Source: Rubrobacter_D sp963840835 (lineage in GTDB: Bacteria; Actinomycetota; Rubrobacteria; Rubrobacterales; Rubrobacteraceae). Taken from it: DNA of 64,000 nucleotides. This document shows positions 50,935 to 59,808 of this stretch, piece after piece. Position numbers and translations under genes: made by a program. Each line of letters begins with the position of its first letter. The first letter of the stretch is position 1. Where the stretch lies: positions 186,001-250,000 of the forward strand of contig CAWJAM010000009.1 in NCBI GenBank assembly GCA_963840835.1, in the 5' to 3' direction. The notes under the pieces are model-generated. The model did not search any database. It saw nothing but the letters and a program-made list of their open reading frames with translations, and was not told the origin of the DNA.

Positions 50935-52602
50935 CTACCGTCCACCGATGAGGAGCTCGGAGGCGTGGGCGAGGGAGGCCTCGTCTATGCGTCCGGAGAG
51001 CATGCGGGCGAGCTCCCTGCGACGCTCCTCGCCCTCGATGCACTGTATGCGCGTAATCGTGCGCCCGCCCGACTCTTCTTTTTCGACGACGACGTGCGTT
51101 CCGGCTTCGGAGGCTATCTGCGGCAGGTGAGTTATGGTCAGGACCTGGTTGCGGTTGCCCAGCTCCCTGAGCTTCGCGCCGACAGCCGTCGCCGTCTCGC
51201 CGCCTATGCCGGCGTCGACCTCGTCGAATACGTAGGTAGCGCCTGGCTCGACCCGCTCCTGGGCGAGCCTGATGGCGAGCATGATCCTCGACAGCTCCCC
51301 GCCCGAGGCGTAGCGCCTGACCGGCAGCTCCGGCTCTCCGGGGTTGGGTTGGATCGCGAACTCTACCCTCTCCGCTCCGGAGGGCCCGGTCTCCGCGCTC
51401 ACCAGTTCGGCCTGGAAGGTCGTCTTCCCGAGGTTCAGATCCCCGAGGTTCTCCTGCACCTTCCCCGACAACTCTCCCGAAGCAGCCTCCCTGCCCGCGC
51501 TCACCTTCGCCGCCAGCTCCCCGAGGCGCCGCTCGCCTTCTGAGAGCCTCGCCTCGAGCTCGGCGGTCTCCTCGTCCAGGTTCTCGAGCCGCGAGAGGCG
51601 CGCGCGGGACTCCTCCAGATAACCCTCCACATCCCCGTACTTGCGCTCCAGGGCGCGCATGGAGGCGAGCCTGTCCTCCACGGCCTCCAGACGGCTCGGG
51701 TCGGCCTCCAGCTCGTCGATGTAGGACCTGAGCTCGTAGAGTACGTCCTCGAGCTCCGCGGAGAGCCCATCCAGGCGCTCTAGTAGACTTCTCAGGCTGT
51801 CGTCGTGTCCCGCGGCGGCCTCGAGCTCGGAGGAGGCGCGGGCTACAGCGTCGATGGCCCCCGAGCTTTCCTCGGATGCGAGGGCGCCGGCCGCGGCGGC
51901 CGTGGTCTGGAGGAGATCCGTGACGTTTCTCAGGCGGTCGCGTTCGCGGGCTAACTCGGTGAGCTCCCGCGTGTCGTAGCCCGCCGACTCCAGCTCCGAG
52001 ACCTGGTAGTGCAGGAAATCTACCTCCCTGAGCCGCGCCTCTGAGGAGGCCTTTATCTCCTCGAGCTCCCCCCTGTCACGCTCCACCGCGCGCCAGAGTG
52101 ACTCATGCTCCCTCTTCGCCGCGGCGGCTTCAGCGTCGAGGAAATCGTCCAGGATGGCGAGCTGTTCTGCGGGCTCTGTCAGGCGGGTCTGCTCGCGCTG
52201 GCCGTGGTAAGAGACGAGCCGCTGCCCGAGCGAGGCGAGCGCCCTCACGGGGACTGAGACCCCGCCGACGTAGCAGCGGGAGCGGCCCTCCCCTGTCAGG
52301 GTTCGCCTAAGGACGAGCCCGTCTTCCATCTCCACCTCCTCGGCGAGGTCTCCGAGGGTGTCGGACAGGATGCGGGGCCCCGTCTCTTCGGGGAGGACGA
52401 AGGTGCCTTCCACGGTCGCCCTGTCGGCGCCGGAGCGGACCGTCTCCGACCGAGAGCGGGCGCCGAGGAGGAGCTGGAGGGCGGTCGCAAGGAGCGTCTT
52501 GCCCGCTCCGGTCTCGCCGGTGATCACATTCAGGCCCGGGGAGAGCTCAAGGGTGGCCTCTTCGATCAGGGCCACGTTCTCGACGGAGAGCTCGATGAGC
52601 AC
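50935..52602 (-). CDS. recN: DNA repair protein RecN
   Basis: SMC-like ATPase in double-strand break repair. It reads LIELSVENVALIEEATLELS, Walker A GLNVITGETGAGKTLL, then long coiled coils on either side of a central region, and the C-terminal motifs SGGELSRIMLAIRLA, YVFDEVDAGIGGETA and ITHLPQIAS. I start at GTG 52602, which overlaps the nadK stop by one base; a longer frame opens to 52632. The product is 555 residues. It is the last gene of the efp-nusB-ispA-tlyA-nadK-recN run. Confidence 0.95.
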   Translation of the reverse strand: MLIELSVENVALIEEATLELSPGLNVITGETGAGKTLLATALQLLLGARSRSETVRSGADRATVEGTFVLPEETGPRILSDTLGDLAEEVEMEDGLVLRRTLTGEGRSRCYVGGVSVPVRALASLGQRLVSYHGQREQTRLTEPAEQLAILDDFLDAEAAAAKREHESLWRAVERDRGELEEIKASSEARLREVDFLHYQVSELESAGYDTRELTELARERDRLRNVTDLLQTTAAAAGALASEESSGAIDAVARASSELEAAAGHDDSLRSLLERLDGLSAELEDVLYELRSYIDELEADPSRLEAVEDRLASMRALERKYGDVEGYLEESRARLSRLENLDEETAELEARLSEGERRLGELAAKVSAGREAASGELSGKVQENLGDLNLGKTTFQAELVSAETGPSGAERVEFAIQPNPGEPELPVRRYASGGELSRIMLAIRLAQERVEPGATYVFDEVDAGIGGETATAVGAKLRELGNRNQVLTITHLPQIASEAGTHVVVEKEESGGRTITRIQCIEGEERRRELARMLSGRIDEASLAHASELLIGGR

Positions 52603-53411
52603 TACAGGAACGTCCTCCTGACCGCACGCCACCAGCTCCAGCCGTCGGTCCTGCCTATTCTCACGCTCTCCTTAGAGAGCCGAATCTCGACCTGCCCGCC
52701 AGCGGCGATCTCGCGCGGCTCGGCCCCATCGAGCGAGAGCATCGCCTCCCGCTCGGCGAGCTCGAGGCGGGCAACCTGATCAACGCCCATCACGAGGGGC
52801 CGGCTTACGAGCGCGTGCGGCGCTATAGGAACGAGCACGTAGCAACCCGCGTCGCCCGAGATGATCGGCCCCCCCGCCGAGAGCGCGTAGGCCGTCGAAC
52901 CCAGAGGCGTCGCCGCGATAAAGCCGTCACACCTGAAGGCGAACAGCTCCTCGCCACCAATGGAGACGTCGATCGAGATGAGATGATGGGGGCGCTTCTT
53001 GATGAGCACGGCGTCGTTGGCGGCCAGGTTCGGCTCCTCGTCACCGACCCGCACGTCGAGCATCCTGTACTCCTGGACCTCCAACCCGTCACCGAGCACC
53101 TTCTCGACTCCGGTCTCCAGCTCCTCCGGGAGCATCCCCGACATGAAACCGACCTTGCCGAGGTTGACCCCGAGGAGTACCCGCCCCGGGTACATCCTGG
53201 ACGCCCTTAGCATCGTTCCGTCGCCGCCGAGCACGAACACGAGGTCCATGTCGGCGTCGCCATCGGGTTGATCGTCGTCTCTTACCTGCGAGACTTCCAC
53301 CCCTTTCTTCCCGAGGACCGCCACCAGACGGTCGACGTAGCCCTCGGCCACCCTGGGGTTGGCGACGATGCCAACGCGCCGAATACCGCCCGGCTCTACG
53401 ACCTCAGCCAA
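52602..53411 (-). CDS. nadK: NAD kinase
   Basis: Makes NADP from NAD with ATP or polyphosphate. The diagnostic FVLGGDGTMLRASRMYP is followed by GVNLGKVGFMS, NDAVLIKKRP and CDGFIAATPLGSTAYALSAG. TTG 53411 overlaps the tlyA stop by 8 bases and has GGAGGTGG upstream; the frame also extends to 53456. 269 residues, within the usual range. The ispA-tlyA-nadK-recN order is typical for actinobacteria and firmicutes. Confidence 0.94.
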   Translation of the reverse strand: MAEVVEPGGIRRVGIVANPRVAEGYVDRLVAVLGKKGVEVSQVRDDDQPDGDADMDLVFVLGGDGTMLRASRMYPGRVLLGVNLGKVGFMSGMLPEELETGVEKVLGDGLEVQEYRMLDVRVGDEEPNLAANDAVLIKKRPHHLISIDVSIGGEELFAFRCDGFIAATPLGSTAYALSAGGPIISGDAGCYVLVPIAPHALVSRPLVMGVDQVARLELAEREAMLSLDGAEPREIAAGGQVEIRLSKESVRIGRTDGWSWWRAVRRTFL

Positions 53412-54180
53412 CCCCGACCACCTCCTCGATGCGGGCTTCGTCCAGGGTCTGCCCAACGCCCCTTAGCAAGTGCATCGGGTACTCCACGTTTCCCGACTTC
53501 CTTCCCGCGACGGCGCCACGCGCCACGCCGACGGCGCCGAAGCCGAGGGTGCCGAAGGACTCGGCGACGCTGAGGATCACGGCGGCGTGCACCCCCCTGT
53601 CGTTTACGAGGCCCCCGCGGCCGACGGCCTCGGGCCCTGCCTCGAACTGGGGTTTGACGAGCAACACGGCCTCCCCCAGCGACGGTGTACTCTCGAAGAG
53701 ACCCGCCAGGGCGACCGAGAGCGAGATGAACGAGAGGTCGGCCACCAACAGGTCGGGCTCGAAGGGGAGGTCCCCTCCCGTCAATCTTCGTACGTTGGTC
53801 CGCTCCATCACGGTAACGCGCGGATCGTTGCGCAGCGACCAGGCGAACTGGCCGTAGCCGACGTCGACGGCGAGTACCCGCTCGGCCCCTCTTTGCAGGA
53901 GAACGTCGGTAAACCCGCCGGTCGACGCCCCGGCATCGAGGCACGGACGCCCCCGAACCCTAACGCCGAACTCGCCAAGGGCGGCTTCCAGCTTCTCGCC
54001 GGCGCGCGACACGAAGCGTTCGCTCCTCTCCACGGAGAGGGGTTCGCCAGGGGCCACGCGCGAGCCCGCCTTCGTCACCAGGCGGTCGCGCACGCGCACG
54101 CTGCCGGAGAGGATCAAAGCCTCCGCACGGCTCCTGCTCTCGGCGAGACCCCGTTCGACCAGCAGGGCGTCGAGCCGCAT
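53404..54180 (-). CDS. tlyA: TlyA-family rRNA methyltransferase
   Basis: 2'-O-methyltransferase of ribosomal RNA (the capreomycin-sensitivity determinant in mycobacteria), sometimes also called a hemolysin. N-terminal S4 domain: MRLDALLVERGLAESRSRAE. Rossmann FtsJ fold: LDAGASTGGFTDVLLQRGA, VDVGYGQFAW, VADLSFISL and LVKPQFEAGPEAVGRGG. ATG 54180 is preferred; the frame opens to 54219. 258 residues. Confidence 0.93.
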   Translation of the reverse strand: MRLDALLVERGLAESRSRAEALILSGSVRVRDRLVTKAGSRVAPGEPLSVERSERFVSRAGEKLEAALGEFGVRVRGRPCLDAGASTGGFTDVLLQRGAERVLAVDVGYGQFAWSLRNDPRVTVMERTNVRRLTGGDLPFEPDLLVADLSFISLSVALAGLFESTPSLGEAVLLVKPQFEAGPEAVGRGGLVNDRGVHAAVILSVAESFGTLGFGAVGVARGAVAGRKSGNVEYPMHLLRGVGQTLDEARIEEVVGVG

Positions 54181-54228
54181 GCGGCCCCCATGCTGGCTCC
54201 CTCTCGGGCTACTTTTCATGCCGGACGG

Positions 54229-55137
54229 CTAGCTCTCCCTGTTGCGCACGAAGTACGCAAGCTCCTGCAGGCCCGAGGTGTCCCCGTCCAGGGTCGAGAG
54301 CGCACCAAGGGCCCTCTTCGCGGCCCCGTCGGCCTCCTTTGTGGCCCCTTCGAGGCCAAAGACACCTACGAAGGTGGCCTTGCCCTGCTCGGCGTCGGAG
54401 CCGGCGCTCTTGCCGAGTTCCTCTCGCGTCGAGGTGGCGTTCAGGACGTCATCTACTATCTGGAAGCAGAGCCCGAGCTCCGAGGCGTACTCAGAGACGG
54501 CGGCCTGCTCTTCCGTGGTGGCCCCGGCCAGGATCGCGCCGATGCGGGCTGAGGATTTGATCAGGGCTCCCGTCTTGTACCTGTGGATCATATACAGGGT
54601 CTCGGGCTCGGTCTCTTCACCTGAGCCGGTCTGGTCCATATCCAAGACCTGACCCCCGACCATCCCGTTGACGCCCGTGGAATCGGCCAGCTCCCTCACG
54701 ACGTCAAGTACCTCCTCGCATCTCCCGTCCTGTTGGACCGTAATAAGGGTGAGCGCCTCGCCGAAGAAGGCATCGCCGGCGAGTATGGCCATCGCCTCGC
54801 CGAACTTCTTGTGGGCCGTCGGCCTTCCGCGTCTGTAGTCGTCGTCGTCCATCGCGGGCAGGTCGTCGTGGATGAGAGAGTAAGTATGGATCAGCTCTAT
54901 GGCCGCCGCTGAAGGGAGCACGTGGGAGGGTTCGGCCCCGAAGATCCAGGCCACCTCCATGCACAGGGTCGGCCGCACTCGTTTGCCGCCGGCGAGCATG
55001 GAGTACCTCATGGCCTCCTCCAGCCCCCCGAGCCGCGACTCTTTGGTAAACCTGAGTCCGTACAGGTACTCTTCGAAGACGCGCCTGTGCGCGTCCCACC
55101 TGAGCTGGCTCCCGGTCCCGCTAGCCCCGCTCGCCAT
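54229..55137 (-). CDS. ispA: Polyprenyl (farnesyl/geranylgeranyl) diphosphate synthase
   Basis: Trans-prenyltransferase supplying farnesyl or geranylgeranyl diphosphate. It shows AGGKRVRPTLCM, the first Asp-rich motif HDDLPAMDDDDYRRGRPTAH, GQVLDMDQTGSG, HRYKTGALI and the second motif QIVDDVLNATSTREELGK (DDxxN rather than DDxxD). The exact product length cannot be read from sequence. ATG 55137, 302 residues, overlaps the nusB end. With uppS, dxr and ispG it adds to the isoprenoid genes here. Confidence 0.9.
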   Translation of the reverse strand: MASGASGTGSQLRWDAHRRVFEEYLYGLRFTKESRLGGLEEAMRYSMLAGGKRVRPTLCMEVAWIFGAEPSHVLPSAAAIELIHTYSLIHDDLPAMDDDDYRRGRPTAHKKFGEAMAILAGDAFFGEALTLITVQQDGRCEEVLDVVRELADSTGVNGMVGGQVLDMDQTGSGEETEPETLYMIHRYKTGALIKSSARIGAILAGATTEEQAAVSEYASELGLCFQIVDDVLNATSTREELGKSAGSDAEQGKATFVGVFGLEGATKEADGAAKRALGALSTLDGDTSGLQELAYFVRNRES

Positions 55138-55540
55138 GCTCCACCTTGCCCGGCGACCGTAGCCCGGCGCCCCGCAACACTCCACCCACGAACGCCGGAG
55201 CCTCTTCGCTGGAGAACCCTCTGGCCAGCTCGACGGCCTCGTTCACGGCGACGTCGGGCGGGACGTCGTCCACGTAGAGCATCTCGTAGAGGGCGAGGCG
55301 CAATATGGTGCGGTCCACGGCGCTCATGCGGTGCACGGGCCACCCGACGGAGACCTCCGTCAGCACGGCGTCGAGCTGTCCTTGCTCTTCCTCGACGCCG
55401 CGCGCTAGCCTGAGGGCGTAATCCTCAAGATCCCCCCTGTACTCCCGCCAGCGCTCTATGGTGGCGCCGAGCGAATTCTCGTTGACGTCGCTCTGGTACA
55501 GGTTCAAGAACGCCTGCTTGCGGGCCGTCCTGCGACTCAT
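55121..55540 (-). CDS. nusB: Transcription antitermination protein NusB
   Basis: Partner of NusE/S10 in antitermination on rRNA operons. The 139-residue protein reads MSRRTARKQAFLNLYQSDVN, then HRMSAVDRTILRLALYEMLY and PPDVAVNEAVELARGFSSEE with the terminal FVGGVLRGAG. It follows efp by 52 bases. Placement after efp is the usual order. Its end overlaps ispA. Confidence 0.94.
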   Translation of the reverse strand: MSRRTARKQAFLNLYQSDVNENSLGATIERWREYRGDLEDYALRLARGVEEEQGQLDAVLTEVSVGWPVHRMSAVDRTILRLALYEMLYVDDVPPDVAVNEAVELARGFSSEEAPAFVGGVLRGAGLRSPGKVEHGERG

Positions 55541-55592
55541 GCCGAATCCGTGTGGAGGGAATAGGGTGTGGGGTCTCTCCGGTTCACAGACT

Positions 55593-56150
55593 TCAGACCC
55601 TTGTCAGGTACTCGTTGGAGCGCGTGTCCACGCGTACCCGGTCGCCGACGTTGACGAAGAGCGGCACCTGCACGACGAGCCCCGTCTCCAGGGTGGCCGG
55701 CTTGTTGCCACCCGTTGCCGTGTCTCCCTTGAGGCCGGGATCGGTCTCCGTGACCCCGAGGTCGACGTGCGGCGGCGGCTCCACACTGACGACCTCGCCA
55801 TCAGCCGAGAGAACGGTGACCGTAGAGCCCTCGACGACGTAACCTGTTGTCTCGCCGACGACGTCGAGGGGCACGGGCACCTGCTCGTAGGTGTCTGAGT
55901 CCATAAAGTAGAGCAGGTCCCCGTCGCGGTAGAGGTACGTCATCTGCCTCGATTCGGTCCTCACGTTCTCCAGCTTCTCCCCGGCACGGAAGGTCTTCTC
56001 GACGACCGCCCCGCTGTCGATGTTCCTCAGGCGCGTCCTCACGAAAGCGCCGCCCTTCCCTGGCTTCACGTGCTGGAAAAACAGGATCGTGAACCGCTTG
56101 CCATCGACCCTGATGGCCGACCCGTTCCTGAACTGGTTGGTCGATATCAT
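55593..56150 (-). CDS. efp: Elongation factor P
   Basis: Relieves ribosome stalling at proline runs. Domain I has MISTNQFRNGSAIRVDGKRF and the loop KPGKGGAFVRTRLRN with tip Lys32, the residue modified in some bacteria. Domains II and III follow (YLYRDGDLLYFMDSDTYEQV; VTVLSADGEVVSVEPPPHVD; GLVVQVPLFVNVGDRVRVDT). 185 residues. A good promoter lies about 85 bases upstream, so efp probably begins its own transcription unit after aroQ. Confidence 0.96.
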   Translation of the reverse strand: MISTNQFRNGSAIRVDGKRFTILFFQHVKPGKGGAFVRTRLRNIDSGAVVEKTFRAGEKLENVRTESRQMTYLYRDGDLLYFMDSDTYEQVPVPLDVVGETTGYVVEGSTVTVLSADGEVVSVEPPPHVDLGVTETDPGLKGDTATGGNKPATLETGLVVQVPLFVNVGDRVRVDTRSNEYLTRV

Positions 56151-56229
56151 GCTCGAATGCTCCCCTTCATGGCGCCCGACCTTCGCAGAGCGATCCTACG
56201 CGGCGCAAACCCGGCGCGGATGCCGGGCT

Positions 56230-56257
56230 ATTATCGCACAGTTTTGTTGCCTGTCAG
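56230..56257 (-). promoter_or_regulatory. Promoter of the efp-nusB operon
   Basis: On the - strand CTGACA and GATAAT are separated by 16 bases, in the 150-base gap between aroQ and efp. Confidence 0.65.
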
Positions 56258-56300
56258 CCGCCCGACGGGCAGCGGTCCTGACCCATCGAGACGACCCGTC

Positions 56301-56729
56301 CTAATCCCCGGACCTCTCTACTACGAACCTGACCGCGGCAATGTAACCGTAGACGCCCATGCCGGCTATCACGGCGTCTACGGAGGGCGAGATCACCGAG
56401 TGGCGGCGCCACTGCTCCCTCCTGTGCACGTTGGAGATATGGACCTCCACTTTCGGTATATCGAGCGTCTCCAGAGCGTCGTGTAGGGCGTAAGAGTAGT
56501 GCGTCCAGGCGCCGGCGTTCACGACGAGCCCGGCGGAGTCTGCCGCTTCCCTTATGAAACCAACCATCTCGCCCTCGAAGTCCGTCTGTCTGAACTCGAA
56601 GTCCAGGTCCGGGAACTCCGCCCTGACGAGCCTCTCAATGTCGTCGAGGGTCATGGTTCCGTAGACCTCGGGGCGGCGGGTGCCGAGAGTGCCGAGGTTC
56701 ACGCCGTTGAGGACGAAGACACTAGGCAA
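56301..56729 (-). CDS. aroQ: Type II 3-dehydroquinate dehydratase
   Basis: Third shikimate step. The 142-residue protein has VLNGVNLGTLGTRRPEVYG, where most relatives have NGPNLxxLGxR, then FEFRQTDFEGEMVGFI, LVVNAGAWTHYSYALHDAL and VEVHISNVHRREQWRRHSVI. Its start overlaps aroB by 8 bases. The Pro to Val change in the first loop is mild. It is the last gene of aroC-aroK-aroB-aroQ. Confidence 0.94.
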   Translation of the reverse strand: MPSVFVLNGVNLGTLGTRRPEVYGTMTLDDIERLVRAEFPDLDFEFRQTDFEGEMVGFIREAADSAGLVVNAGAWTHYSYALHDALETLDIPKVEVHISNVHRREQWRRHSVISPSVDAVIAGMGVYGYIAAVRFVVERSGD

Positions 56730-57807
56730 GGAGGGCTCCGATCGCCTCGCGGGCTTCTTCTTCGGTTACGGGCACGCCGGTGACGGGTCTGCCGATGTCT
56801 TCGAGGAGCACGAACCTGTGTCCTGCGGGGCCGTCGGTGGATGTGCGTTTCTTGTCGCGGCCCATGGCTATGAGGACCTTCTCGACGTCGAGGGCGGGGA
56901 CGCTGCGGGGCAGGCCTGCCGCGTCGATCAGATCCGCGTGCGCGACTGTAAGGTCTCGCCCGAAGCGATCTCGGGCGAGGGTTGCGGCGGCGAGCATTCC
57001 GGCGGAGACGGCCGTGCCGTGCGGGAGGCTGTAGCCCGCCGCGGCTTCGAGGGCGTGGCCGATGGTGTGGCCGTAGTTCAGGATCGCGCGCAGGCCACCT
57101 TCGTGCTCGTCTTCGGCGACCACGCGCGCCTTGAAGCGGATGGAGTGGAGGACGAGGGTCTGCATGGCATCGAGGTCTCCCGCACGCGCGGCCGGGATCA
57201 GGGCGAGGTCATCGAAGTAGTCGCCGCCACAGAGGAGGCCCATCTTGATCGTCTCGGCGAGGCCGTTGGAGACTTCGGCGGCGGGCAGCGTGCCGAGCCA
57301 GTCGAGGTTGGCAGCCACCAGCCGGGGCCTGACGAAGGAGCCGAGGAGGTTCTTGCCCTCTGGCAGGTCGACTCCAACCTTGCCCCCGACCGCGCTGTCG
57401 ACCATAGCGAGGAGGGAGGTCGGGAGCATGACCAGGTCTATTCCCCGCATGTAGGTCCCGGCGACGAAGCCACCGAGGTCCCCTACCACCCCGCCGCCGA
57501 GGGCGAAGATGGTGCCGTCGCGGGTCAGCCCCATGCGGGCGAGGCGTCCGACGGCGTCTGCGTAGGTCGCTATGCTCTTCGAGGACTCGCCCGAGGGCAC
57601 CTCGATCGTCCCCACGACCATCCAGCCGGCACTTTCGAGCTCCCTACGGAGGCGCGCAGCGTAGAGTGGGCCTACCTTCGAGTCGGTAAAGATCGCGCAT
57701 GGACCCGGTTGCAGGGCATCCTGGACGACCCGGCCGAGGTCGAGACCCGCTCCGACGAGGGCGGGGTATGGAACGGTGACGGGGATCTCTACCGCCTCGA
57801 CAGGCAT
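56722..57807 (-). CDS. aroB: 3-dehydroquinate synthase
   Basis: Second shikimate step, cyclising DAHP with NAD and zinc. It shows VPSGESSKSIATYADAV, FALGGGVVGDLGGFVAGTYM, LPTSLLAMVDSAVGGKVGVD, EVSNGLAETIKMGLLC and zinc-ligand LNYGHTIGHALEAAAGY with DKKRT. 361 residues, normal. It overlaps aroK by 19 bases and aroQ by 8 bases, pointing to coupled translation. Confidence 0.96.
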   Translation of the reverse strand: MPVEAVEIPVTVPYPALVGAGLDLGRVVQDALQPGPCAIFTDSKVGPLYAARLRRELESAGWMVVGTIEVPSGESSKSIATYADAVGRLARMGLTRDGTIFALGGGVVGDLGGFVAGTYMRGIDLVMLPTSLLAMVDSAVGGKVGVDLPEGKNLLGSFVRPRLVAANLDWLGTLPAAEVSNGLAETIKMGLLCGGDYFDDLALIPAARAGDLDAMQTLVLHSIRFKARVVAEDEHEGGLRAILNYGHTIGHALEAAAGYSLPHGTAVSAGMLAAATLARDRFGRDLTVAHADLIDAAGLPRSVPALDVEKVLIAMGRDKKRTSTDGPAGHRFVLLEDIGRPVTGVPVTEEEAREAIGALLA

Positions 57808-58295
57808 GCCAGCACCTCCTCGGCCACCCGCGAGGGCGGACGCCCATCGACCTCGACCTCGACGTCGGCTACCTCCCTGTAGAGGGGCAGGCGTTCCTCG
57901 TAGCGCGACTCGAACTCCTCGCGGTTGGCGGCGCGCAGGGGCCTGCCTGGACCGCGGGTCCTCCGAAAGAGAACCTCCGTATCTTCCCTCAGGAAGACCG
58001 TCGTCACGTCCCGCAGCAGGACCCTGTTCTCCGGGCGGACCACGACCCCGCCGCCGCAGGCGACGACGCCCGGGGTTTCGCCACCCTTGAGGGCTGCGAG
58101 GAGCGCCTCGTGTTCGAGGTCCCTAAAACCACTCTCTCCGTGCCTGGCGAAGATCTCCGGTATGCCCATGCCTGCCCGCTTGACGATAGCGCTGTCGAGG
58201 TCGACGAGCTCACGGTCGAGGGCGCGGGCCAGCAGTCGGCCGAGGGTGGTCTTGCCGCTACCCATGTACCCGACGATGGCCACGGAGTCTTCCAA
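57789..58295 (-). CDS. aroK: Shikimate kinase
   Basis: Phosphorylates shikimate. The P-loop GYMGSGKTTLGRLLARAL is followed by VDLDSAIVKRAGMGIPEIF, GESGFRDLEHEALLAAL and VACGGGVVVRPENRVLL. The lid and adenine regions read RTRGPGRPL and RYEERLPLYREVAD. 168 residues. It begins three bases after the aroC stop. Confidence 0.95.
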   Translation of the reverse strand: MEDSVAIVGYMGSGKTTLGRLLARALDRELVDLDSAIVKRAGMGIPEIFARHGESGFRDLEHEALLAALKGGETPGVVACGGGVVVRPENRVLLRDVTTVFLREDTEVLFRRTRGPGRPLRAANREEFESRYEERLPLYREVADVEVEVDGRPPSRVAEEVLACLSRR

Positions 58296-58298
58296 GGT

Positions 58299-59462
58299 TC
58301 AGCGTCTCGCCCCTGTCCTCGCCAACCTGTCGGTGTAGGCCTTGTAGGCGCCGCGGATGTCGGTCATGCTGTCCATGCCGAACTTCTCCAGGAACGCTTC
58401 CGCCAGCACGATCGCGGCCATAGACTCCCCGATCACGGCGGCCGCCGGCACGGCGCAGGAGTCGGCCCGCTCCTTGAAGGCGCGGGTTGGTTCCCCGGTC
58501 GCGAGGTCGACCGTGCGGAGGGCTTTCGCTATCGTCGAGATCGGCTTCATCGCGGCGGATACCACGATGTGCTCCCCGTTGGTCATCCCGCCTTCGAGGC
58601 CCCCTAGTCGGTTGGAGTTACGGGCAAGGCGCCCATTCTCCGGGAGGATCTCGTCCTGGACCTCGCTCGAGCGACGGGCGGCCAGTTCGAAGCCCATCCC
58701 GAACTCGACGCCCTTGATCGCGTTTATGGACATCATGGCCGCGGCGAGCCTGGCGTCGAGCTTGTCGCGCCAGTCGACGTAGGAGCCGAGGCCCGGCGGG
58801 CAGCCGCTGGCTACGACGACGAACTCGCCTCCCAGGGCGTCGCGGGCGTAGCGGGCGGCGTCGATCTCGGCCTTCATCCGCTCCGAGACCTCGGGGTCTG
58901 GGCAACGCACCTCGGATGTGTCGGATCCGGCCGCATCGAGCGCGGCGGTTTCCTTGGGGTAGGCGACCGCCCCGATCCTGTAGACCGCGCTGCTTATCCT
59001 GACCCCGAATTCGGCGAGGAGCTTGCGGGCGACGCCGCCGGCGGCGACCCTGGCGGTCGTCTCGCGGGCGCTGGAGCGTTCGAGGACGTTGCGCAGGTCG
59101 TCGAAGTCGTACTTCTGCATCCCCGCGAGGTCGGCGTGGCCGGGACGGGGGAGCGTGATCTTCTCCGGTGGATCCTCGACCGGGTCCGGGGTCATCCGAT
59201 GTTCCCAGTTGGCGTAGTCGTTGTTGCGGATCAGCATGGCGACCGGCGAGCCAAGGGTATACCCGTGCCTGACCCCGCCAAGAAACTCGACCTCGTCCTT
59301 CTCGATCTTCTGGCGCCCGCCGCGCCCGTAGCCCTTCTGCCTGCGGGCAAGGTCTATGTTCACGTCAGAGGCGAGGAGCCCGAGACCAGCCGGAACCCCG
59401 TGCACCAGGGCGACCTCGGCGGGACCGTGGGACTCCCCCGCCGTCGAAAAACCGAACCTCAC
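58299..59462 (-). CDS. aroC: Chorismate synthase
   Basis: Final step to chorismate, with reduced FMN. It reads RFGFSTAGESHGPAEVALVH, RRQKGYGRGGRQKIEKDEVE, LPRPGHADLAGMQKYDF, RNVLERSSARETTARVAAG and NRLGGLEGGMTNGEHIVVSA, all family signatures. GTG 59462 is the preferred start (387 residues); the frame opens four codons earlier. It heads the aro operon, downstream of a repeat-rich gap. Confidence 0.96.
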   Translation of the reverse strand: MRFGFSTAGESHGPAEVALVHGVPAGLGLLASDVNIDLARRQKGYGRGGRQKIEKDEVEFLGGVRHGYTLGSPVAMLIRNNDYANWEHRMTPDPVEDPPEKITLPRPGHADLAGMQKYDFDDLRNVLERSSARETTARVAAGGVARKLLAEFGVRISSAVYRIGAVAYPKETAALDAAGSDTSEVRCPDPEVSERMKAEIDAARYARDALGGEFVVVASGCPPGLGSYVDWRDKLDARLAAAMMSINAIKGVEFGMGFELAARRSSEVQDEILPENGRLARNSNRLGGLEGGMTNGEHIVVSAAMKPISTIAKALRTVDLATGEPTRAFKERADSCAVPAAAVIGESMAAIVLAEAFLEKFGMDSMTDIRGAYKAYTDRLARTGARR

Positions 59463-59502
59463 AAACGCCTCCAAGCCTCTACCATCGACAACCAGCCTAA
59501 TT

Positions 59503-59585
59503 TAGCACGCTTCGGCCGGTCAGCACGCTGCCTTCAGCAGCTTGTCAGCACGCTTCGCCCTCCGGGCTCGCTTTCAGCCTTTTGG
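59503..59585 (+). repeat. Dispersed intergenic repeat, copy near aroC
   Basis: Contains GGTCAGCACGCTGCC, CTTGTCAGCACGCTTCGCC and GGGCTCGCTTTCAGCC. Orientation is opposite to the cluster at 59680-59800. Confidence 0.6.
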
Positions 59586-59679
59586 TTTAGGCCACGCGTT
59601 GCGGCATGAAACGAAGTGCTGCCCACGGCGATAGGGTTCTACGCTCAAGGCGACGCCCCAAGACGACTTCCTGACAAGG

Positions 59680-59800
59680 CGCCCAAGGCGAAGCCGAAGG
59701 CGCCGGGCTGACAAGCGAAGGCGTTAGCCTGAGCGTGCTGACAAGCGAAGCGTGCTGACAAGCCTGCGAAGCAGGCGTGCTGCACGCGGAGGCGGAGCCG
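59680..59800 (-). repeat. Dispersed intergenic repeat cluster
   Basis: On the - strand it reads CCTGCTTCGCAGGCTTG, TGTCAGCACGCTTCG, then TGTCAGCACGCTCAGGCTAA and CGCCTTCGC, matching blocks of the recA-recX copy. Confidence 0.65.
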
Positions 59801-59808
59801 TAGCGTGC

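Larger units (their letters stand above)
59475..59808. other. Repeat-rich intergenic region
   Basis: This 334-base gap between aroC and the calcium-repeat gene contains several copies of the dispersed TGTCAGCACGCT family in both orientations and no gene that I can support. Confidence 0.7.
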
